The notes beneath the pieces are model-generated. The model saw only the letters and a program-made list of their open reading frames with translations. It had not been told where the DNA came from and did no database searches. A stretch of 64,000 bases of DNA from Crocodylus rhombifer. Its lineage: Eukaryota; Chordata; Crocodylia; Crocodylidae. Location: assembly GCA_038503035.1 (NCBI GenBank), contig JAVSML010001155.1:694910-758909 (forward strand), read 5' to 3'. This document shows positions 45,880-56,240 of this stretch, piece after piece. Within the stretch, counting starts at the first letter, position 1; every line of letters starts with the position of its first letter. The position numbers and the translations under genes are program-made.

Positions 45880-48800
45880 TTGAATAGGACTTGGATGTAG
45901 CATAGGCTTTTTTTTTGACTCCTCGCACACTGGGGAATTTCACCTAAAGAGATTTACTTACACACAAATATGGTTGCTGAATTAATGGGAAAATCTGTTT
46001 AAAAATTGCTCAACTTATTTACACTGTTTGCAGTTAAACAGTTGCACATGAAACATTAGTGTTAAACATACAACAACACAATTTATTTGGGGTTATAGAT
46101 TAAGACAACCCTCCCCTTCAGGAGGCAGCTCCTACTATTGAAATCAATAGGTGTTTTGCTCATGAATTGGAGGACGGCACTCAGTAAATCTAGCCCTTTA
46201 CAGAGGAGGAAGTGACATAATGGATATATATGATGCAGAACAGGTTGCAGGGTGCAAGAACTGTGCAAGAGACACTTTTTAGATGCTCTTATTTGTAGAC
46301 CCTTATTCCACAGGTCTTTTATCATTCCTACATGAAAGAAAAGTGGATTAGGCAAGATATATCTTTGCAGGTCTTTCTTTATCTAATATTTATCAGAGGA
46401 GTGGTGATGGGATACCATCATCCATCTCCATGCATCTCTTCAGGTTAAATCTGACATACTGTGGTAGTTCTTGTTGGCTAGACTCAAGTGAAATAAATAT
46501 TTGGTCTCGCTCCCTTTTCTAATTGATGAGTCTGCATCATAAAGGCTGTCATTGCTTTTGACACAAACTGGAAATTTCATTGACAATCTCAGCAATGAGC
46601 TAGAGGACTAGCGAGGCATGAAGACACAACTGGCCTCACAAATAAAAAATATGATTTTTGTAGCGTTTGGACATGTTATTAGGGAAATGTTCGCTGTTAC
46701 TACCTGTGTTGTAAACCCTTGATTGTGATCCTGCCCTTTTGGTTCTTTACCCCTTTCATGTCTATCATACATGGGGACCTGGGACAGAAGTCCTGGTCTC
46801 ACTGAATTCAGTGGTAAAATTCCCACTGACTCCAGAGGGGCCAGGATTTCATCCCACATATTTGGAAGACTTTGGTGCTTTGCTTTAGCAAAGGGCTGAG
46901 CTGAATGAAACCACATTTCTTTGCAAATGTTTCCTTTCAACTCTAAATTTGCAATATGGAACACCAGCTTTGTGTATTAGGGTTAAAATTAGGAATGTAC
47001 TGTCTAATGAGAAACAGCTGCAAGATAGGGCTTCTCTTGCATTGCATGTCACTTCTGTTAGGCTGCCAAAGACTGATCTTGATAACTGGAATGACTACAG
47101 CCTTGCTGTTCCCTTCTGAAGTTCAGGTTTGTCTATTGTAAATATATTATTGTGCTTTGTAAGAAGCAAGAAAATGTGATTCATAAAAGGGAATCGCATC
47201 TTAGCATCTCATTTTGCTGGGCTTGACTGCACTGCTCTCTCTGCTGGTATGTTACATGCACTTACAAGTCACCCACAGTTGGAAGAAATACCAGGAAACT
47301 CTTCAACTATTGTAGCTCTAAGGCTTTAGCTGTGCCTTATCCCCATGACCTTGATGGCTCCCAAACTCTTATTCTAAATGAAATATTAACCTTAATTTTG
47401 CAAATGAATGCTCAGTCGTTTGACAGTGCACATAGAGGTTGATGGGGCACTTGCATGCATGCACGCACACGTGCATTGTGTGGGGGTCCGTCACTTTATC
47501 AGCTTCACATCAATAATGCTCCAGTTACACACATTGCAGCATATCTCCAGTTACCTGTGGGAGATGATAATTCTGCATTTTGTAAATGTGAGACAGGAAA
47601 GCAATTTTTTGTAAATGCAATACCTGAAAGCAACATTCAAGGTCTTTCTTGGTATCTAAAGCATAACAATTCCAAAGAGTTAGATTATTTTCTTTGCAGC
47701 CTGTCTTCAGCCTTTTTTTCTTTTTTTTTAATCATGTAATACCACTCAGTTCATCAGGTCAAATGCTGCCACTTCTTCCTTCAATACAACACTGCAAGGT
47801 AAAATAAACAATATATTTAGATGGGCTTGAATATTGTACAAGGTGAGTGCATGCTGCTAGAGTGGATGTTACACTTTAAACATGATGCATGGTAGGAAAA
47901 CCCCAGGCCTTGAGAGGTGCTGGCTTTAGGTGCAGCACAAAACTTCATCCTAGTGCATCTCCAAAATATGGAGGCGTCTGCACAAAACGTAGCTTTTATA
48001 ATGTTGCAAACAGTTCCCCTGTCTGTACTCCACCATCTCCCTACAGAGCTGGTGAGAAAGGTGGTCATAGCCCTGCATCTTTTCACCTTGCCCTGTCCCT
48101 TTTGGGGTGATGTACACCCATAAAGGAAACAATTGTACCTAACCTTTGTATATGGAGTGAAATAGTTCTTGGGCCCTCCCCTCCCCCAAAACGCCCACAG
48201 GGGCAATCTGGCCTTTTACTGTTGCAATTACTCGGTTAGACATTCGGTAACGGAGCAGTATCAATATCATTCTAAAAGACACGTTTATACTATCCTGACA
48301 TAAAGGCCTTAGACTATCAAAACCCTTCTTTGACTATGCCAAGAAAATAATTGAAAGCACATTTAACTGTATGCACATAGAAACCTGGAGGAATTTCATT
48401 GGTATTGTGGTTAGTTAAAGAGAAATACTGAGAGACGTTTAAAGCATGGTTTGTAAGAGCCGTATACTCATGTCTCTGAAATATGAGAGAATGTCTTTAA
48501 CAAGAGTATGCATTTTAAAAGCAGAGTTCAGGGTCCTTTCGAGCTGTTCTTGTGTGCTCCTAGCCACATCAGTAATATTTTTTTTTCTGAAGGAGAAAGC
48601 TGTAGTTACGAATCTGGCCTTACTCAGTGGAAGCAATTTGGACTGTTTTTAGGCTTCTATTTTGACCATGCTGAAACGCTCTTCAGCTAGTGTTTCAGCT
48701 TGGTAGGGGTTTTTTTCCCCTCCAAATGGAACCTTTCTCCAAGTGTTACAGTCAATACAAACTTTCCATTCAGATCAAAGCTTATAGGCTGGCTCCATGT

Positions 48801-49469
48801 TATCAACTGACAACATTATCATAGGGGATATTAAGCTGTCAACAGCAGATCTGAAGGAATCATTTACCCAAGCTGCAGTGAATTATGGAGGACAGGAGTC
48901 TGTCACCCATAAAAGTCTTTCCATTTTCTGAGTCTGTTCCTAGTTCTAATAACTTCAATCTGACCTCAAGCTGGATATTCCTCTTGTTTTAAATCATGCT
49001 TAAGACACCTTTGAATAACTTAGTTATATGATTTGTAACAATTCAGCCTATTTCGGCCTGTATTTATTTTCTTTCTTTAGATTTATTAAAGCTTTTAGAG
49101 GTGCCAAGCCTAGGTTCTGGGGATGTTGTTTTTTTTTCTGGAATGGTCAGCATTTTTCTCGTTACATTGCTCCTGCATTCATGATTAACACTTTGATGAT
49201 TTTACGCTGTGTTAACACATGTCATGTGGTCTGAGATTAATTAATATAAAGTGGGAAAGGCTTAAAATGTGGGAGTGACAAGGTTAGTATTCCAGTAACA
49301 TATTTTAGACTCAAGACACTCCTCAGAAAATGCCAGCTATTTGCCTTCACTCATTTTTTGAATACGGAAAATAATAAAGCAATCCCCTTATTGTAAAGAA
49401 CTCAGCTCACAGCAGGGCAGAATGTTTTAACACCATGGATTCCTATTCAAAATCTCTGGGTTTATGTTG
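45880..49469. other. Mostly unique sequence, no gene seen
   Basis: No supported gene. 46795-46860 ('CACTGACTCCAGAGGGGCCA') resembles a widespread ancient amniote repeat. A short 'GCATGCATGCACGCACACGTG' type simple sequence is near 47452. Confidence 0.45.
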
Positions 49470-49525
49470 TAATACACAATTGAATTAATAGTACATACAG
49501 TGGAGCCTCCAAAAGGAATTCAATG
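49470..49525 (+). repeat. Left arm of 56-bp inverted repeat
   Basis: 55 of 56 bases match the reverse complement of 51470-51525. It includes AATACACAATTGAATTAATA and CAGTGGAGCCTCCAAAAGG. Similarity stops abruptly at both edges. TA lies at the outer edge of both arms, as for a Tc1/mariner-type target site, but no transposase remnant was recognised between the arms. Confidence 0.85.
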
Positions 49526-49549
49526 TTGTAAATCATGTTTACACACCTA

Positions 49550-49908
49550 CAGTGGCATCCCGTGGGTCTCCAGTGCCCAGGGGCCAATGCCTGTATTCGT
49601 GCCATTCCCCCACCGGGACGATCTGAGCAGGGTGCGGGTCCCAAAGCAAATCAGCCTGCCTCCCACCCTGGGGCACTTCTGTGGGAGAATTAGCAGTGTG
49701 GCACACTGGCCATGGGGGGGGAGAGTCGGCGGTTGGAATTTCTGGCCAGAATGGCACAAGAAGCCCACAACCCACCGGGCAGGTGGGCAGGGCACACGCA
49801 AAACGTGGAAGACACCCCGGCTTCTCCGGCCGCTGAGCCCCTCCCCAGGCCAGTACCCAGGGGCTGTGGCCCTCTACCATCTCCCCTCTCCCCATTGGTA
49901 CGCCACTG
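49550..49908. mobile_element. Non-autonomous hAT element
   Basis: Left end CAGTGGCATCCCGTGGG and right end CCCATTGGTACGCCACTG are inverted copies. Flanks CACACCTA (49542-49549) and TACACCTA (49909-49916) match at 7 of 8. The interior is GC-rich; the open frames on both strands within it are not genes. Confidence 0.86.
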
Positions 49909-49924
49909 TACACCTAACAGAGCT

Positions 49925-50006
49925 AACATTGCTTGGTACCCCGCATCACCCATAAAGGATCTCAGGGCACCCCAGGATGCCACAGGGCCCCGGTTGAGGA
50001 TCACTG
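49925..50006 (-). mobile_element. hAT (Charlie-like) end fragment
   Basis: Read on the minus strand it begins CAGTGATCCTCAACC and continues with a 'GGGGTGCCCTGAGATCCTTT'-like segment, a common Charlie-type terminus. The next MITE inserted right at its terminal CACTG. Confidence 0.55.
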
Positions 50007-50218
50007 GGCACATCTATGCAAGATGCTACGTCACCATAGCGGTGATGTAGCTCATTGCTACAGCGACATAGTGTTAGTGGGCACCAATTGGGATGCTGCT
50101 GCTACGTTGCCGTAACAATGAGTTACCCTGCAGTAGCTCATCATTACAGCGACATAGGGTCAGAAATGACCTGGGCGCTGCTGGGACTGCACAGTGCCAA
50201 CTGCGTGTAGACACGCCC
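50006..50218. mobile_element. MITE, GGGC..CTACACG family, 3-bp duplication
   Basis: Left end GGGCACATCTATGC and right end GCGTGTAGACACGCCC are inverted copies; ACT flanks both sides (50003-50005 and 50219-50221). The interior repeats TACGTCACCATAGC and CATTGCTACAGCGACATAG-like motifs shared with 41152-41387 and 59521-59846. Confidence 0.8.
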
Positions 50219-50221
50219 ACT

Positions 50222-50756
50222 GAGTAAACAGGATTAGGAAAAGGCTGTAACTGAACACTTCAGCTAACCTGGGTTTCAAGAGGTTTTTCAGATATACAAA
50301 AGACTGACATGTCACAAAGGACATTTTGGACTTGTAAGCAAATATCATGTTGAAAAGCTCTAATTGCACAGTAAGATAGTTAAGCACTTATCTCACCCTG
50401 CATGTATAAATGTACGATTCTTGGCAGTTTCTGGCAAAAGTTATGAATTAAAATCAGTGTTTCTGAATGTTTAAAGATAATGGGAGAATAAGAAATGAAA
50501 AAGGGTTTTATTTGAGAAAGTGAAGTAAAAAGGTAGGCAGATGATAGTATTTATGAAATACCATTAAAGACACACTATCTGGTGGAATTTTAAGGGATTC
50601 GGAAGTGATAACTAAACTCAAGGGACTTTTAAAGAAGTATTTTAACAAAACGCCTTGTTACAGCAATTTACTATGAAGGGAGATAAAATTTCACATATTT
50701 CTTTAATCCCTTGTGTGCATGGATTGAAGTGAGTAAAATTGTGTAGCTTTCATGCA
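50222..50756. other. Unique AT-rich sequence, no gene seen
   Basis: It lies within the 56-bp inverted repeat pair. No transposase or other coding signal was found. Confidence 0.5.
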
Positions 50757-50840
50757 TACATAGAATCACAAGATTGGAAGGGACCTCAAAGGTCAAGTAG
50801 TCCAACCCCCTGCAAAGTGAAATGTATCTCAGTACCAAGG
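50757..50840 (-). mobile_element. CR1 3' tail fragment
   Basis: CATAGAATCACAAGATTGGA followed by AGGGACCTCAAAGGTCAAGT and CCAACCCCCTGC is the antisense of a typical CR1 3' end. It is strongly 5'-truncated, with no coding part left. Confidence 0.78.
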
Positions 50841-51469
50841 GCCATCAAAATAGAGCTTAAGCAGGATTTCAGTGATACATCGACTCTTCGTTGGCCCCTC
50901 CAGGGGAGTGTATTTCATCCCCAAAGCATACAATTATGCCTCTTATAGGTAATATTATAATATAACTTTGGTTCATCCTGCCTTGTTGGTTCACCCTTAA
51001 TCTATACAGAGCTATATTATTTCAGACGGTCCATAAACCTTTCTTTTTTCCTACTGAATTTTATTTTCACATATACCTGCATTCCTAGTCACTCCACTAG
51101 TGTACTGATAGCAATAACATTGCTTAAAACCTGTGCAATTTATCTTGGCTGTGTTCGTATTTTAAAAAACGAGTTAAATATACCTTTTGATGCATCATAG
51201 TTGTGGGTTAAGAATCAACTTTCTCCATTATGGAGAGATGATAGGATTTTTGCTGTTTCTGATACATGGCTATATATACATTTATACTGTACTGGCACTA
51301 TTCCAGTATGTATGATTGTTTTATTGGATCTCCAGTGTTGTTAAGCTTTCCTGCTTCTCTCCCCTTTCATTTTATACTTCTCAAATGTATTTCTGTAACC
51401 AATCTGCATTACTTCATATTAAGTTTCACGTGCCATGTGTCAGCTAAATTACACAGCAGAGCTAAAGCC
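50841..51469. other. Unique AT-rich sequence, no gene seen
   Basis: No supported gene or repeat. Confidence 0.5.
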
Positions 51470-51525
51470 CATTGAATTCCTTTTGGGGGCTCCACTGTAT
51501 GTACTATTAATTCAATTGTGTATTA
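51470..51525 (-). repeat. Right arm of 56-bp inverted repeat
   Basis: Reverse complement of 49470-49525 with one difference (GCCCCC against GCCTCC). The arms are 1944 bp apart. Confidence 0.85.
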
Positions 51526-51727
51526 TCAAGGAATTTCACAAGATTTTAGCTCCTTTCTGTGTCTGAAGCAGAGTATATATAGGACAGATTAAAACTTAGT
51601 ATAGTTCCAAATAATAAACCTTCTGGGATTCCTTGATATATAATTTCACTTGTCTATGGATCCTCTGGCATTCTGATTTTTGTGCTCATACAGATACTAC
51701 ACTATTTCATTGATTTATGAACACAGA

Positions 51728-52169
51728 GGGCACGTCCCCACAAGTGGGAATGTGCATTTCCTCAGAGACAGACAGCAGGGGCACACTATATGCCACTACT
51801 ACTTATCCCTGGGGAACCCCTGTGCAGGCGTGCTCTGGCTCATGGCATTTTGCCCCAGGTGGGGTAGGGGAGTCTGGGTCAGCGCCTGGGTTGGTCTCAG
51901 CAGTCTTACCTGGGTTCTGGGGGCCTCTGGGGGCTGCCGCCACAGCAATCCTGCAGCAGGGAGCCTGGCCAGCAGCTGGAGTATGGCTCCAGCCAGCCAG
52001 GCTCCAGTTTTGAGTGGTGTATGCTGCTGCCATGTTCACTACCCTGCTTGTTAGGCACAGGGTTTTGTGACACCAAGATCTCTGGTGCAGCACAGGGAAT
52101 GCCTGCATGTGCGGTGCATGTGGTGTGCTGTGCTGCATACTGCACATGCGCACTCGTTTGAACGTGCCC
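51728..52169. mobile_element. MITE, GGGCACGT ends
   Basis: Left end GGGCACGTCCCCACAAGTGG and right end CTCGTTTGAACGTGCCC are inverted copies over about 30 bp with mismatches. Flanking trinucleotides AGA and AAA differ by one base, a possible worn 3-bp duplication. The interior is GC-rich with several short palindromes ('GGCCAGCAGCTGGAG'). Confidence 0.55.
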
Positions 52170-52710
52170 AAAATGGTCATCCTACGTGATTATGAGATGC
52201 AGAACAAAACACTGCCCTGATCTTGCCTCTGGAACATTTGCGGATGACTGAAGAATGCAAATAAATAATAATAATACTGTTAAATACCCACTATCAATAG
52301 TCAGTCTCGGTGGCCATGATAGAAGATTGTAGAAGTCATATAATATGTATTTTTGTTTAAAACCTTTAAAATAGTGATGTGATTAAAATGAAGTATTTCA
52401 CCTTAAAATTTGCCTTCTTCCTGCTATATTGACACATTTCTAAAATTCAAAGCAATGTGAACAGTGGACTATTGGGCAGTAACCCCTCACCCAGGCAATG
52501 TCAGATCTTGACACAGCAGCAAGGTCGCTGGATGTGACAGCTTTCTTTTTAGAGGTTCCCTGCATGGGCCACATGTGAAGTTGTCTGAATCCATGCAGTG
52601 CTTTACTTATTTTATTTAAAAAGATGCAGACTGCTGTGAGTGAAACCAATGCACAGAGCCTTACTTTTCTCTCATCTAAATCCCCCAGAGGGAAATAGGC
52701 CCCAAATGAC
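52170..52710. other. Unique AT-rich sequence, no gene seen
   Basis: No supported gene or repeat. Confidence 0.5.
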
Positions 52711-52800
52711 TTAATTCTGTTGTAAATCAGGAGTAGGTCTGCTGAAGTCAGCAGTAAGAGTAGTGTAAAGCTGAAGTAAATGGGGTCAGAATCAGACTCC
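52711..52800 (+). repeat. Ancient amniote interspersed repeat fragment
   Basis: GTAAATCAGGAGTAGGTCTG, 'AGTAGTGTAAAGCTGAAGT' and GGGTCAGAATCAGACTCC follow the order of a repeat I recognise from amniote genomes. The family name is uncertain. Confidence 0.4.
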
Positions 52801-54500
52801 CTGGCGTAGATGAATATACTCATGCTAGTGGCACTGCATTCACAAAGCTTTGAAATGCTGGCTTGTCAGAGTTCACAACAGTTCACTTCAGCTCCAAGTA
52901 AAATATTATCTGACTTTCTTGGCTTTCCAGAGCCAGCCAATGGAACAGTAGAGCTGTTCTAATTCATGTTACAAATCCAGTTTTCTTATACTAGTTTCTT
53001 TACTGGAATTCATACAGAGCTTTCTTTAAATACAGCTTTTCACTGAAGAATAACAAAAGAGTATTTATGTAAGACAATGGGGCAGAAATCATTTACTATA
53101 TAGGATTGTTTTTTAACATATGCAACTAGGACAAAGGGAAATGAACACCCCCTTGCGGTATAACCTCTGCATGAGTGTAGATTTGTTATTTTAAAGTCTG
53201 CACTCCATGCTATCCTAACTTTGACTTATTGAAACATATACGGTATAACGTATAGTGTGTTCTGTACAATGCAGGGACAATAGTTTCCTTATGTTTTAAA
53301 ATTTAGTTTGTATTCAGAGCAAGACAGTTTCTGAAACATTGTTTGCAGTGAAACCCAGAAGCCTTTGGGAACATTTAACAACATTTCCGTGTTGTACCCC
53401 TTTCAGTCTGTTAGCCCTTGGCAGCATGTATGACCAAGCCACTTCATATTTAAATGTCTCTTCTCAGTGGTGGATCAGCCGTGTAAGATTAATTGATTTT
53501 CTTAACACGTGGATTGATCTATGTAAAAGTAAATTGAATATTTTCTGGCATGTCCGAAGGTCCAGTGATAGATGGTACAACACCAGCGCTTTACATTTGA
53601 ACCACATCCAATTTTCAGGGAGAAATTAGGAGTGGCTTCCAACTTCTTCATCCAAACTCTTGTCCATGGTTTGGATCTTCATGGACTCTAAACTGTCTCA
53701 GGGGCCAATTATCAAGTTTATATGGGGCCAATATCCTAGAAACAAACATTGCATGGACTTTTAGTCTAAGATCTGATATAGTTTGTGAAAACTATTGATT
53801 TAATAAGCTCTCCAGCATTCTGGGAGGAAATCCTGTGAAAACATTGTCAGGACTCTACCAGTAAACCCTAATCCTGAAAAAGGAAATCTGTCTCCTTGCA
53901 GACTGAGTTTCAAGGCCTATCCACAAACCTGGAACATCACCGAGACACCCCTGAAGTGCTGGGTCATCCAGAGAGAGCGTGTCAGTGCAGTGGGGCTGCA
54001 ACTGCCAGTATTGTCTACCTGTTCGCTCCACCCACCCACTTCTTAGGGGTCCAGCTAGCCGGAGTCCATTACCAAGTGAGGCTGCCACTAGGATCACCTT
54101 CAAGGTCCCATGGAGTGAGATCAGTGGTACCGCAAATATAATCCCAAACTTTTATTACCTTGTCCAGAAAAGCTCTGAGGCCAGAAGAGAAGTTAACATG
54201 TTTCTTTTCACTTCAGCCCCATTAAGACTTTGCTTTCCCAGCCTTGATGGGACCTGCATAAGGGGTAAAATCAGAGAAACAGCTGAGCCTTCTTTGTGAA
54301 TGGAAAGAGTCCCTTGCTTTTTTCTATTGTGGATTAATATAGTATTATCTGGGCCTGAGTGAGGACTCTAGGATTTTACCCACAGTCATGCTTCAGGGTT
54401 CAAATGACACATGAGATTTGGCTCTATGGATACTGCCACTTTTCTTGAAATGCACGTTCCCTCAGAAGAGCTAAAATTAAGGGCTGGATTCTGACCTTGG
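52801..54500. other. Mostly unique sequence, one GC-richer patch
   Basis: 53880-54160 is GC-richer and begins after an acceptor-like 'CTGTCTCCTTGCAG'. I see no conserved protein in any frame and reject it as an exon. No other feature is supported. Confidence 0.4.
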
Positions 54501-55005
54501 GACAAAGCACAGACAATCAAAAAGCCTGAGGCTGATCAATTCAATCTTCATGGATTAATTTAAGCTACATAGAGTGAACCCATAAGCAAGTGAACAGACA
54601 TTAGCTTTTGATTCTGGAAGTGCAGCCACATGCCTGCAGTGGCCCAGGCCAGAACTGGGGGGATGCTAGAACACATCTCCCTGCTTAGGTGAAGCAGACA
54701 GCTTGGGCCAAGGCTAACCCACCCTGTGAAGAGGATATGTTGGGGAGGTGCAAAGCATCTTGGGATGCTGGGGGACTGTGAGTTAACTTGAATCTGCATG
54801 TTAGGGGATCGGGGACAGAAGTTCAATAAACTGACTTAACCTAAATCAGTTAAATCTTATACTACATCCATCCAGGTCTATCTTAAACTGGTTTTGGCTA
54901 TTTTGAAGTTGGTTTATGTGCACTGAACTTCTGTTATGTTACAGACTTGCACTGGTTTCCAATTACTTATACCAGTTTATGTGTAAATTCTGTCCCTAGC
55001 CCAGT
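54500..55005. repeat. 'AAACTGGTTTA' repeat, copy 3
   Basis: It starts GGGACAAAGCACAGACAATC and ends ATTCTGTCCCTAGC, with the same order of segments as copy 1 (13318): GCAGTGGCCCAGGCCAGAA, CTTGGGATGCTGGGGGACTG, GGGACAGAAGTTCAATAAAC, and several AAACTGG / CCAGTTTA pieces. It is shorter than copy 1, which has an extra central segment. Confidence 0.62.
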
Positions 55006-56045
55006 TGGACACACTAGGTTTCCACTGTAGAATCAGCTAGAACAGTATTTCCTAAAGCAGTATTTCATTTCTAGTTAGAAAAAATCTTTCATGAGAACTC
55101 TCTTAAACACTGATGTGCAACACTGCTGATGAAGAGCACTTTCCTCTGTTTTTGCCGGTTTGGGGAATGTTACTCCTGTTGGAAACTAATCTGGTGTAGT
55201 GAGGAAATTCATTCTAGTATGTGTATGTGTGTCTATATTCATATGCATATGTTCTAATTCTGTTTTCTTTGGTAAGGTATATTTTGGGTGAACTCTGAAA
55301 AACCATCTGATATCTTCCTTGGCAAGTCTCAGATTGACTTATAATTTAAACATAATGTTTTTGCAGCAGAAGAATTTGAATTAAAGAGTATATATTTCAA
55401 TAACTAATCTGTCTAACCATGTGCTGTAATGATATCCTCCAGTGAAATACAGGTCTAAGGAACTAAAAGTGCATGCATTGGGCCTTCTTTAGAAAAAAAA
55501 TGGATGGATATGGCTACATCTCCAAAAAAAAAGCTTTTGCTAGCATATTTTACACCAGTTCCATGAATGAAATACTGGCTAAAGTATAAAGTTATACTGG
55601 CTAAAGTGGAAGTTTTTTTGTCAGCATAACTGTATCAATACCAGAATTATTGCCAGTAGAAGCACACATACTGTATACTATATGTGTACTATTGTACTAT
55701 ACACCAGCCTGGGACTTCCGTAGGCAAAACCCTAAAATGTTATGACAACCTGATATTTCGATAAGGCTATTTAAAGCAGGGTGTCTAAGCCATGCATACT
55801 GGTCTGTATTGAATATTGATTGGGTAGTATTTATTTGTATCTCCAAATAATTTCTTCCTGTTGTAACTAGACTGCTGAAAGTACCTCATCTTGAGCTCCA
55901 TCTTGAACAACTGGGTTTTCTTTATATATTGCAAAAATGAATATGCAGTAGCAGTAGGTAAGTGTTGAATCCCTAACCACTCCACATAAATCCTAGGCTT
56001 GACATTGTTCTCTTGGGGGGAAAAAAGTGTTGCATTGAGGATATT
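55006..56045. other. Unique AT-rich sequence, no gene seen
   Basis: No supported gene. A short local repetition ('ACTGGCTAAAGT' twice near 55576-55610) is visible. Confidence 0.5.
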
Positions 56046-56240
56046 TCTCAGACTCTGACAGGGGCCAGACTTTCAAATGAACCCAAGGTTAAATTTTTTC
56101 AGGACCAGTATTCACAATTGGAGCCAGATTTTTGAAAGGGCTCAGTACTCGACATGTACAAAACTTTTGAAAATCTGGCAATGTATTTTCCTACCTAAAT
56201 AAGAACTGAAGTCTTTTGAAGTTCTGGTCCTAAGTTTTGC
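56046..56240. repeat. Ancient palindromic repeat (amniote, DNA-transposon-like)
   Basis: 'GGGGCCAGACTTTCAAATGA', 'GCCAGATTTTTGAAAGGGCTC' and 'CTTTTGAAAATCTGGC' are alternating direct and inverted copies of one motif. This pattern is familiar from old palindromic elements in reptile genomes. Confidence 0.48.

Noticed and set aside
49500..50050. Open frames of 107-151 codons on both strands
   Set aside because: They span hAT and MITE sequence with defined ends and target duplications.
53880..54141. Possible exon after an acceptor-like CTGTCTCCTTGCAG
   Set aside because: No frame encodes a conserved protein, and no partner exon or donor could be supported. On the minus strand AATAAA-like sequence hints at an LTR remnant, but no terminal repeats were found.
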